From the NCBI GenBank assembly GCA_017472105.1, contig JAFUQY010000021.1, positions 1 through 8,477 on the forward strand: 8,477 nucleotides of DNA, read 5' to 3'. The position numbers and the translations under genes are program-made. Below, one piece after another: positions 1 to 7,300 of this stretch; within the stretch, counting starts at the first letter, position 1, and each line of letters begins with the position of its first letter. The notes beneath the pieces were generated by a model, which did not search any database, was not told the origin of the DNA, and saw nothing but the letters and a program-made list of their open reading frames with translations. This DNA is from Clostridia bacterium (GTDB lineage: Bacteria > Bacillota_A > Clostridia > Oscillospirales > CAG-272).

Positions 1-17
1 AACTGAGCTATGCTTCC
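1..17 (-). tRNA. tRNA gene, 5' end only (cut by window edge)
   Basis: Read on the minus strand from 17 to 1, the sequence is GGAAGCATAGCTCAGTT. This fits the first 17 bases of a tRNA: a seven-base acceptor strand (GGAAGCA), the usual TA at positions 8 and 9, the D-stem GCTC, and the start of the D-loop AGTT. The rest, including the anticodon, lies outside the window, so the amino acid cannot be named. A strong promoter pointing the same way sits at 106-134, which supports a real transcribed gene. The call rests on a short stretch and stays moderate. Confidence 0.6.
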
Positions 18-20
18 ATG

Positions 21-63
21 AGGGATTGCTTACGCAACCCTGCGAGTTTGCTTCCGCAACCTC
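21..63 (-). repeat. Tandem hairpin repeat in tRNA leader
   Basis: Two near-identical 14-base units (plus strand 26-39 TTGCTTACGCAACC and 48-61 TTGCTTCCGCAACC) lie 22 bases apart. As minus-strand RNA each folds into a hairpin with a GNRA tetraloop: GGAA at 44-63 and GUAA at 21-41. Both loops are closed by TTGC/GCAA stems, with outer pairs GAG/CUC and AGGG/CCCU. They lie between the promoter at 106-134 and the tRNA start at 17. They may guide processing of the tRNA precursor, which is inference. Confidence 0.55.
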
Positions 64-105
64 GGCGCGTTATCGGCTTGGAGGTTTTCCCTGCCGACGG
101 ATGAT

Positions 106-134
106 ATTATACCACACCGGATCCTCTTTGTCAA
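106..134 (-). promoter_or_regulatory. Sigma-A type promoter of the tRNA
   Basis: On the minus strand there is a perfect -35 TTGACA (134-129), a 17-base spacer and a perfect -10 TATAAT (111-106) preceded by TG (extended -10). Transcription would start near 99 and run toward the partial tRNA at 17, leaving a leader of about 80 bases. Confidence 0.85.
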
Positions 135-201
135 TACCTTTTTCAAACTTTTTTGAAGTTTTTTCGGATTATTTTTCTTGCGGCTATTTCCCTTAAAACG
201 C

Positions 202-230
202 TTGACAAACAATTATAGCATAAGTATAAT
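202..230 (+). promoter_or_regulatory. Sigma-A promoter of the brnT-brnA pair
   Basis: TTGACA (202-207), a 17-base spacer and TATAAT (225-230) match the consensus exactly. The ATG of the toxin gene begins only six bases after the -10 box, so the expected transcription start falls on or next to the start codon. The mRNA would be leaderless. Confidence 0.85.
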
Positions 231-236
231 ATAATT
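211..236. promoter_or_regulatory. Possible operator for BrnA autoregulation
   Basis: AATTATA (211-217) is mirrored by TATAATT (230-236), and ATTATA (212-217) is mirrored by the -10 box TATAAT (225-230). BrnA-type antitoxins are known to repress their own promoter, alone or with BrnT, so an inverted repeat lying across the -10 box is a sensible operator candidate. Because the region is simply AT-rich, the symmetry may be accidental. Confidence 0.35.
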
Positions 237-521
237 ATGGATGAATTAAAATTTGAATGGGATCCCAACAAAAACGAAATCAACAAGAAGAAACACAAAA
301 TTTCTTTTGAAGAAGCCGGAACCGTGTTTTATGACCCGGAAGCTCTTGTCATTGACGACCCTGATCACTCACAGGAGGAAGAAAGATTTATTATCCTTGG
401 ACTCAGCCAAAAAGCCAATTTACTTGTGGTTTGCCACTGTTACAGAGCCTCCGAAACCGTTATACGCATTATTTCAGCCAGAAAAGCCACTAAGAACGAA
501 TCACAATACTACACAAGATAA
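237..521 (+). CDS. brnT: BrnT family toxin (type II toxin-antitoxin)
   Basis: This 94-residue protein matches the BrnT (DUF497) pattern throughout. The N-terminus has FEWDPNK (residues 6-12), followed by N, KKH and SFEEA and then VFYDP. The middle has an acidic DPDH stretch with EEERFIILG, and the C-terminal half has IRIISARKATKNE before the closing tyrosines. BrnT toxins have a RelE-like fold, act as ribonucleases and stop growth by blocking translation. BrnA neutralises them by direct binding. The length is normal for the family. The gene precedes its antitoxin by 12 bases, the usual order for this pair. ATG at 237 is the only start that keeps the conserved N-terminus; it has no ribosome site and lies immediately after a perfect promoter. 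Base composition is much more AT-rich than the genes after 821, which suggests later acquisition. No truncation is visible. Confidence 0.9.
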   Translation: MDELKFEWDPNKNEINKKKHKISFEEAGTVFYDPEALVIDDPDHSQEEERFIILGLSQKANLLVVCHCYRASETVIRIISARKATKNESQYYTR

Positions 522-533
522 TGGAGGTATATT

Positions 534-743
534 ATGAGAGATGAGTATGATTTTTCAGCCGCTGTAAAGAATCCGTATGTCAAGAAGACGAAAAAGCAGA
601 TTACCATCAACATCGACAGCGAAACCATTGATTATTTTAAGATGCAGTCAGAATCTTACGGAATTCCCTACCAAACCCTGATTAATCTGTATCTGGCAGA
701 TTGTGTCGCCAACAAAAAACAGCTTCAGATTTCCTGGAAATAA
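534..743 (+). CDS. brnA: BrnA family antitoxin, ribbon-helix-helix
   Basis: A 69-residue protein directly follows brnT. It starts at ATG 534 behind a clear GGAGG (523-527) six bases upstream. The N-terminal part (DFSAAVKNPYVKKTKKQ) would wrap the toxin, a common arrangement in BrnA-like proteins. Residues 22-40 (ITINIDSETIDYFK) are the strand and first helix of a ribbon-helix-helix DNA-binding fold, followed by GIPYQTLINLYL as the second helix. It neutralises BrnT and probably represses the shared promoter. The antitoxin has a good ribosome site while the toxin has none, which would favour antitoxin excess. It is somewhat shorter than the best-known BrnA proteins but complete in its fold. The terminator eight bases after the stop codon closes the two-gene unit. 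Confidence 0.85.
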   Translation: MRDEYDFSAAVKNPYVKKTKKQITINIDSETIDYFKMQSESYGIPYQTLINLYLADCVANKKQLQISWK

Positions 744-750
744 CCTGACG

Positions 751-787
751 ATGGGGTTCCCGGTCCATCCTGCGGATCCCCATTTTT
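751..787 (+). terminator. Terminator after brnT-brnA
   Basis: ATGGGG (751-756) pairs with CCCCAT (778-783), with a further TCC/GGA pairing inside, and a run of five T (783-787) follows. It lies just after the brnA stop codon, so it separates the toxin-antitoxin pair from the next gene. Confidence 0.75.
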
Positions 788-820
788 CGTAAAATTCATT
801 TGTCTCCCGGAGGTATCACC

Positions 821-1825
821 ATGCTGAAATTTCTCGTTTTCGCGGATTTACATTACAAAAAAGGGATGTACGCGTCTCCCGTGTCGTCGGTGCATGCGAT
901 TCTTGACCGGGCGGCGGCGGAGAACGTGGATTTTGTCATCCACTGCGGCGACTTCTGCAACGACTACGCGGGCTCGCCGGAGATCACGGACGCCTATCTC
1001 GCCAACCGCCGCAACCTGCCCGTCTACGGCATTTACGGCAACCACGAGCTGGAGACCGCGGGCAACACGATGTCCGTCGTCACGCCGAAGCTGTGCAGCC
1101 GCGAGGTAACATTTGCGTGGGAAGGCGCGGGATGCTGGCACACGGACATCCGGGAATACCGCATCATCGGGCTGGACACGAACTACTCCATGACCGTCGC
1201 CGAGGCGTGGGAGCACAACCGTCCGGCAAGCTGGGGTCCGCCTGCTGAAAACTACTACGGCAACAGCCTCGGGGACGCGCAGCTCGCATGGCTGGAGAAG
1301 CTTCTGAACGATGCGGCAGAGAACGGCAAAATCTGCGTTGTCTTCTCGCATGCGGCGCTGTCGTCGAAGTGGAGTGCGTCACCGGACGGGCCGATTGTGC
1401 AGTCCCTCTTCCGCCGCGTGAACCAAAAGAAGCCGGGTACGGTCGCGCTCGCCGTCAACGGGCACCTGCACACGGATCACTTCGCCGTGGAGGATGGCGT
1501 GGCGTATTTCGATGTCAACACCGTCCACAACGGCTTCTGGAGCCCGAGGAAGGAGTTCCACTACGCGGACAGCCACACCTTTGCTTTCACCGCTTACGAA
1601 AACGGCGTGCCTTCTGAGACCGCGGATCGTCCCTTGAACACGCTGACGCAGGCGAAAAATACGTGGTTCTTCACCGATCCGCTCTCGGCGGTTGTGACCC
1701 TCGGCGAAAACAGCGGAAACATTGACGGGGCGGTGACGTCGTGGATGCACGGGATCGAACCGGACACGGAGGCGGATGGAGTGAAGCGTGAAATCACCTC
1801 CCGCGCGTGGATTGTGCGGTGGTAA
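821..1825 (+). CDS. Calcineurin-like metallophosphoesterase
   Basis: This 334-residue cytoplasmic enzyme has the full two-metal phosphoesterase signature: DLH (D9, H11), GDF (D44), GNHE (N74, H75), FSH (H177) and GHLH (H215, H217). These residues bind the metal pair that activates water to cleave phosphoester bonds. The substrate is not visible; relatives include cyclic-nucleotide and other phosphodiesterases. No signal peptide or membrane helix is present. After about residue 235 comes a beta-rich tail (HTFAFTAYENG and later) of unknown role. The ATG at 821 is preferred because GGAGG (809-813) lies seven bases before it. A TTG at 800 in the same frame would put the ribosome site inside the gene. 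The promoter is not evident in the short gap after the brnA terminator. The gene is GC-rich like those downstream but has its own terminator, so it is probably a single-gene unit. Confidence 0.85.
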   Translation: MLKFLVFADLHYKKGMYASPVSSVHAILDRAAAENVDFVIHCGDFCNDYAGSPEITDAYLANRRNLPVYGIYGNHELETAGNTMSVVTPKLCSREVTFAWEGAGCWHTDIREYRIIGLDTNYSMTVAEAWEHNRPASWGPPAENYYGNSLGDAQLAWLEKLLNDAAENGKICVVFSHAALSSKWSASPDGPIVQSLFRRVNQKKPGTVALAVNGHLHTDHFAVEDGVAYFDVNTVHNGFWSPRKEFHYADSHTFAFTAYENGVPSETADRPLNTLTQAKNTWFFTDPLSAVVTLGENSGNIDGAVTSWMHGIEPDTEADGVKREITSRAWIVRW

Positions 1826-1845
1826 CAAAATCCGAAAATCAACCG

Positions 1846-1876
1846 AAACGGCTGCTCACGCGGTCGTTTTTGTTTT
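1846..1876 (+). terminator. Terminator after the phosphoesterase gene
   Basis: AAACGGCTGC (1846-1855) pairs with GCGGTCGTTT (1860-1869), including two G-T pairs, around a TCAC loop. A T-rich tail follows to 1876. It lies 20 bases after the stop codon and ahead of a new promoter at 1903. Confidence 0.7.
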
Positions 1877-1902
1877 CCCGATGCATATTCACATTTCCCG
1901 CC

Positions 1903-1931
1903 TTGACTTCGTTTTTGCCATATGCTACAAT
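1903..1931 (+). promoter_or_regulatory. Promoter of the GH95 operon
   Basis: TTGACT (1903-1908), a 17-base spacer and TACAAT (1926-1931) are each one base from consensus. A TG before the -10 box gives an extended -10. The start of transcription would be near 1938, giving a leader of about 38 bases with GGAGG (1966-1970) five bases before the ATG. No clear operator is visible around it. Confidence 0.8.
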
Positions 1932-1975
1932 ATACCTGACAAAATTACGGAATTTTCACACATCGGGAGGCACAT

Positions 1976-4213
1976 ATGACACTTCGATATACAAAACCGG
2001 CTGAAAAATGGGTGGAGGCAATGCCTCTCGGAAACGGACGGCTCGGACTCATGGTTTACGGCGGCGCGGCACTTTCGCAGATCCGGCTCGGTGAGGAAAC
2101 GCTCTGGGACGGACGCTTCGATGCGTATGCCGACAATCCCGAGTGCGCCGAACACCTTGACGAGATCCGTCAGGCGATTTTCTCCGGCAACTACAAGCTC
2201 GGCGAGGAACTGACGCAGAAATACATGGTCTGCCGCGGAGACGGAAGCGGTTACGGACGCGGATTCGGACACGACTACGGCTCATTCCAGCACGGCGGCG
2301 ACATCCTTGCCGATTTCGGTGAGGCGGAAATCACGGACTACACGCGCACGCTCGATCTTGACACCGGGCTCTGTCAGGTGAAGTACCGCAGAAACGGCGT
2401 TCCCTTTGTGCAGGAGTTCTTCACGGACTACGCGGGCGGCATTGCGTGCGTGCGGTATTCTTCCGGCGAGCCCTTCTCCGTGACCCTCTCCTATGCCCGT
2501 GACGGCGCGGACATCGTTTACACAAGCGACTCGATCACGGTACGGCAGGCATTCCCGGATTCGCAGGCGTTTGCGGTATATGCGGCTGTGTCGAGTGACG
2601 GCGGGGCTCAGGCATGCGAAAACGGTATATATATAAAGGAAGCAAAGTGTGTGGAAATCCGTCTGGATCTGCGCACAACGTACGTAAAGCCCGGCGTTGA
2701 CGGTCTCCCGAAGCCGTCAAACAATCCCGATGACGCGCTCGTGAAGGCGAAACGGGCAGTTCTCACCACAGCGCAGCAGGACTTTGACGGCATGTTCTCC
2801 GCCTCTGCAAAAATCCTCTCTTCCCTGATGGGACGGGTGAAGATTGCCGTTCCCGCGGACACATCCCTCGATGCGCTCCCGACGGATGAGAGAATTCTCC
2901 GCATGGGAACCGGCGGGAGCGACACCGGACTGCTTCTGACCTACTTCGATTTCGGGCGGTATCTGCTGATTTCGTCCTCGTACAGCTGCGTGCTCCCGGC
3001 GAATTTGCAGGGCATCTGGACGGAGGACTACAGCACGATCTGGTCCGCGGACTACCACATCAACATCAACATACAGATGAACTACTGGCTGGCGGAAACG
3101 GCGAACATGCCCGAGCTGACCAAGCCCCTCCTTGACTACATCCGCTTCATCAGCGAGCACGGACGGCGCACCGCAAAGACGCAGTACAACATGAACGGCT
3201 GGACTGCACACACGATCACCAATCCGTGGGGCTTTACGGCTCCGGGCGAGGGTGCATCGTGGGGCTCCTTCATGTGCGCGGGTGCGTGGTGCTGTCAGCA
3301 TATCCGGGAACGGTACAATTTCTCGGGAGATGTGAACGTTTACCGCGAAAACTACGATATTCTGAAAGGCGCGTGCGACTTCTTCCTCGATTTCCTCACC
3401 ACTGACCCGCGAAACGGGTATCTTGTGACCTGCCCGTCCAACTCGCCGGAAAACCGCTTCCTCACACCGGAGGGCAATTTCGCCATCTGTGCGGGACCGT
3501 CCATGGACAACGAAATCATCCGCGATCTGTTTGAAACCACGATCGAAGCGGCTTCTCTGCTCGGCATTGACGAAGACTTTGCGGCGCTCTTACAGGAAAA
3601 AATGTCCCGTCTCGCACCGATTTCCGTCGGCAGACACGGGCAGATCATGGAATGGAGCGAGGATTTTGACGAATCCGAACCGGGTCACCGGCATATTTCG
3701 CACCTCTTCGCCCTGCATCCGGCGGCACAGATCAACCGGAACACCCCCGAGCTCATGGACGCGGCGCGCGTGACGCTTGACAGACGGATTTCCGCCGGCG
3801 GAGGACATACGGGCTGGTCGAGAGCATGGGTGACGCTCTTCTTCGCGCGGCTCGGTGACGGGGACAAGTGCCTTGACAACCTGAACGCCCTGCTCGGACG
3901 GTGCACGCTCCCGAACATGTTTGACACGCATCCTCCGTTCCAGATCGACGGCAACTTCGGCGGCTCGGCTGCATTTGCGGAAATGCTTCTCCAGAGCCAC
4001 GACGGCGCGGTCACGCTTCTTCCCGCATGTCCCGCGGCATGGCACACCGGATCGTTCCACGGACTCGCCGCACGCGGAGGCATCACCGTCGACTGCGCAT
4101 GGGAAGCCGGCAGGGTCACGTCATTCACACTGTACGCGAAGGAAGAAAAAAACGTCCAAGTACGCGTCAACGGGGAAACAATGACTGTGAAATGTGAAAT
4201 TTTGAATGAATAA
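1976..4213 (+). CDS. Glycoside hydrolase family 95, alpha-L-fucosidase type
   Basis: This 745-residue protein shows GH95 features from end to end. The N-terminal beta domain has the PAEKWVEAMPLGNGRLGLMVYGG opening in two parts (residues 8-18 and 19-30) and then EETLWDG. The helical barrel core has PANLQGIW, the HININIQMNYW segment (361-371), SNSPEN, GHRHISHLFALHP, GGHTGWSRAW and QIDGNFGGS, and the C-terminus has LLPACPAAW. GH95 enzymes are inverting, using an acid Glu and an Asp base helped by two Asn. By spacing with the bifidobacterial AfcA enzyme, the likely counterparts are N363 and N365, E492 and D658; this mapping is from memory. Known activities are mostly 1,2-alpha-L-fucosidase, with some alpha-L-galactosidase. 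No signal peptide is present, so it acts inside the cell on imported sugars. Length is near the family norm. Substrate specificity cannot be fixed from sequence alone. Confidence 0.9.
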   Translation: MTLRYTKPAEKWVEAMPLGNGRLGLMVYGGAALSQIRLGEETLWDGRFDAYADNPECAEHLDEIRQAIFSGNYKLGEELTQKYMVCRGDGSGYGRGFGHDYGSFQHGGDILADFGEAEITDYTRTLDLDTGLCQVKYRRNGVPFVQEFFTDYAGGIACVRYSSGEPFSVTLSYARDGADIVYTSDSITVRQAFPDSQAFAVYAAVSSDGGAQACENGIYIKEAKCVEIRLDLRTTYVKPGVDGLPKPSNNPDDALVKAKRAVLTTAQQDFDGMFSASAKILSSLMGRVKIAVPADTSLDALPTDERILRMGTGGSDTGLLLTYFDFGRYLLISSSYSCVLPANLQGIWTEDYSTIWSADYHININIQMNYWLAETANMPELTKPLLDYIRFISEHGRRTAKTQYNMNGWTAHTITNPWGFTAPGEGASWGSFMCAGAWCCQHIRERYNFSGDVNVYRENYDILKGACDFFLDFLTTDPRNGYLVTCPSNSPENRFLTPEGNFAICAGPSMDNEIIRDLFETTIEAASLLGIDEDFAALLQEKMSRLAPISVGRHGQIMEWSEDFDESEPGHRHISHLFALHPAAQINRNTPELMDAARVTLDRRISAGGGHTGWSRAWVTLFFARLGDGDKCLDNLNALLGRCTLPNMFDTHPPFQIDGNFGGSAAFAEMLLQSHDGAVTLLPACPAAWHTGSFHGLAARGGITVDCAWEAGRVTSFTLYAKEEKNVQVRVNGETMTVKCEILNE

Positions 4214-4246
4214 CCCGTCAGCGGACACACAACCAGCCCGCACCGA

Positions 4247-4267
4247 TATCTATTATCTATTATCTAT
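4247..4267 (+). repeat. Heptamer tandem repeat (TATCTAT x3)
   Basis: Three perfect copies of TATCTAT stand in the 103-base gap between the GH95 gene and the next gene, followed by a pyrimidine-rich stretch and the ribosome site at 4304-4308. No terminator is seen in the gap. No good -35 box fits the weak TATTAT at 4279-4284, so the next gene is probably read from the GH95 promoter. Confidence 0.75.
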
Positions 4268-4303
4268 TCTTTCTTCTTTATTATCTTAGGCGCAGCCGCT
4301 TCG

Positions 4304-4319
4304 GGAGGTGCATACCATC
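4304..4319 (+). promoter_or_regulatory. Ribosome site and probable ATC start codon
   Basis: GGAGG (4304-4308) is followed by eight bases and then ATC (4317-4319) in the frame of the large protein. The only standard start nearby, GTG at 4308, overlaps the last base of the ribosome site, so both cannot be used at once. The spacing to ATC is close to the 5 to 7 bases seen before other starts in this window. Confidence 0.55.
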
Positions 4320-7300
4320 AGAAAATTCTTTCCTTATTTAATATCCGTCCTGCTTCTCTGCGTGGTGTGCGGGATTCCGGCTCATGCGGAGGCGGTGTTT
4401 GTGACATCGTACGCCGTCGGCGGGTATGAGGACACGGACGCGGATGTCTTTGCGCCCCAGGCCTCCACGAGCCGCCTGTTCGATCTCGAATCGCGGGACT
4501 GGTACCTCGACGGCGATTACAGCAGACGGCGTCACCGTTCCGCAGGCGGCAGGATTCAGCTCGTCGCGCAAGTCCCGGATCCCGCACAGATGGATGAGGA
4601 CGAAGTCACGGACGGCTTCACGTCGTTCATCATGGAGCTCGATGAAGCCACGGCAGGCCGGTTCGGCACACTCGCCTTCGGGATTCTCGCCGAGGACTGC
4701 GATGCGCTCGGGCTCTCGGTCGATATCTCCGTCGTCACAGAGGAGGAGGAACTGACTGCGCGCGTGCGGATCGAGCCGGATTCGTGGCACATGATCTACA
4801 TGGATGCCTCGCTCCTCGAAAACCGGATCACGTCCATGACCGTCACCGTACACTACACCGACGCCATGCCCGCGGCTGTAACGCTCACGAAGCCCTATCT
4901 CTCACGGAACAGCCCTGCCGGATTTGACTACGCCGAGCGCGTTTCCGCAAACACATGGACAACCATCTCCGGCACTGCCCTGATCCGCAGCGGACGCATC
5001 AAGCCGGATGACAACGGACAGGCAATGATTACGGCTCCGCTCATCACGACGACGCGGACAGTCCCCGGTGCGGCAGCGTACTTTGAGATTCACCTCTCCG
5101 GCGTCGTTTCCGGCAACATGACGCTCGGCATCCTCTACGCAGGTGCCGCCGAGGAACAGCGTCAGACCATGAAAAAAGTCTCCCTCAACGCCTCGGACGG
5201 GGTTTACACAATCCCGGTGACGGCGGATGCGGAGATTATCTCGTACTCCCTCGCCTTTGACAACATGATCTGCGAGGACGATGCCGTGCGTGTGGAATCG
5301 CTCCGCGTGTACGGCGAAGGAAAGGCTCCCGTGACCGGCAACAGCGACATCGGCACCGTGGAGTCCCTCACCCGATCCGGCTCGCGCGTGGTCTTCTCGG
5401 GCATCCTCGAGCGTCAGGCGGCGGCTCTTTATTCCTCGCACGAGCTGCATTTCTACGCGATCCCGGGCTGGTGCGCGGACGATCTTTCCTACGCAGTCGA
5501 TCTCGGCGGCATCAAGATCACCACGCGGTTCCAGCACACGGTTGATCTCTCGTCATTCGGTGCGGCGGCGGCTGCGGATACGTTCCGTTTCTTCGCCGGC
5601 ATCCCGACCGAGGACGGCATCATGACGCTTTCTTCCCCGCGCTATCCCGATGCACCGCACGTCTCCGTGAGCACGGTCTCCAACATGGGTCTGTACGCGG
5701 CGGCATCGGTCGGCGTCTTTGAATCAAACGCGTCCAACGTCATGCTGGAGCTTCCGCTCGATGAGCTGGTGCAGTCCTCCGGCGGGCTTGAGGTTCCCTA
5801 TACCCTGCTCGGCGCGTCGTCGGATACCGGGAAATTCTCAGCCGGCGGACTTCGCTCCCTGCATCTGAACGAGGAGCTGCTCCGCACACTGGACTCCGAA
5901 ATTGACTTCTATCTCTCCGCCGGGATCCGGGTTTACCTGCGTCTGACGGCGGCGTCTCCCGTACCCGGACTCACCTTCGGCGGAACGGACTGCGAAAACT
6001 ACGCCGTGCGCGCGACCGACAACGAATCCCGGCAGATGTACGCGGCGCTCATCCGCACGATCACCTCGCGCTGGGACGGCATTTCGGGCATCTCGCTCGG
6101 ACGCGGCGTGAACTACGGTGCCCTTGTGGGTGACACTTCCCTGGAAAATGCCGCCGTTTATGCCTCCGACCTTGCCGAGGTCTGCCGGATCACGTACAAC
6201 GCGGCGTCGGTGAGCGTTCCGGATGTGACCGTGATCGTCCCGTACGTGGAATACATGACCGACGAGGACGGTGAGGCACTGTGGATTCCCGACCGGACGC
6301 TGGCGGTGATGCTGGCGAACCACCTGGACGAAATCGGCTCGATCCCGTGGGTGCTCATGTACTGCGTGGACTCCACGGAGGATGATCTGACCTCGCCTGT
6401 GTCGCTGAGCCGGATGCTGACCGACCTTGAGCTGGACTCTCCCGCCGGTCTGATGCTGTTCTGGCAGCCGCACCCGTCGGATCTGACGCGTCAGCACCTG
6501 ATCCACAACGCGCAGAGCGACGCTGAGCCGATGGACATGTCCCACTTCATTGCAAGCCGGTTCGGTGAGCTGTGTGCCGCAGGAGCGGGATTCCGTGCAA
6601 GAGCGGTGTTCCTCTCGATGGCGAATCTCCCGAACGGTGCGGGGCAGACCTTCTACGAATACCTGAAAAACGAAAGCGCGGACGACTCCGGACGGTACAT
6701 CTACGACACCTCAGCCGAGGATGTATTCGAGCGGCCGGAGACTGACGCGGAGCTTGTTCTGTGGGACTTCTCGGACAAGCATCACACGCTCGGCTGGATT
6801 GCGGGCGGCGGTGTTTCCTCGTGCCTGACGGATTACAGCTCCCTCTTCAGCGTGCGCGATGAGGCGGGTGTGACGGAATACGTCCGTGTGCTCCGTGCAG
6901 AAGTCGACCTGAGCGGTACGGCATCCGGTGCGGCGGGCATCACGATGTGCAACTTCGACGAACGCCTGGACTTCACCGGCATCGACGGCATGGACTTCAC
7001 CGTCGCCGTGGAACAGCGCGATCCGACGTCTGTGGATCCGGAACGCAGCACCGTGACGCTCGTCTTCGTGATCGGAACGGAGGACACGCGCGCGGAATAC
7101 TACGCGAAGGAAGTGCAGTGCGGCGAAATCCGCTCCTTCCACTGCGACCTGACCGGCTATGACTACCTCGACGCCATCGACTACGTGGGTGTCATGGTCT
7201 ACGCGAATTTTGAAGTGAATCTCGACATCGCAGAGGTGCATGTACACTCGTCCGCGCTGTCGGAAGAAGAGGTGCTTGCCCTGCTCGGAGAAGCTGAGCC

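Noticed and set aside
145..161. AT hairpin AAACTT/AAGTTT followed by T run
   Set aside because: The stem has six bases, mostly A-T, and no plus-strand transcript is known to arrive there. It is too weak to call a terminator.
30..212. 60-codon minus-strand frame rich in lysine
   Set aside because: It runs over two promoters and the tRNA leader. The lysines come from the AT-rich intergenic stretch, and there is no ribosome site.
800..820. TTG start seven codons before the phosphoesterase ATG
   Set aside because: The good ribosome site GGAGG at 809-813 lies inside that extension and is correctly spaced for ATG 821.
2717..3301. Long minus-strand frame opposite the GH95 gene, and similar ones opposite the large protein (5838-6545, 6711-7421)
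   Set aside because: These are typical of GC-rich codon structure on the opposite strand. They lack ribosome sites and recognisable domains, while the plus-strand genes are well supported.
4279..4284. TATTAT as a -10 box for a separate promoter of the large protein
   Set aside because: No reasonable -35 hexamer is found 16-18 bases upstream; the stretch is simply a pyrimidine and AT-rich run.
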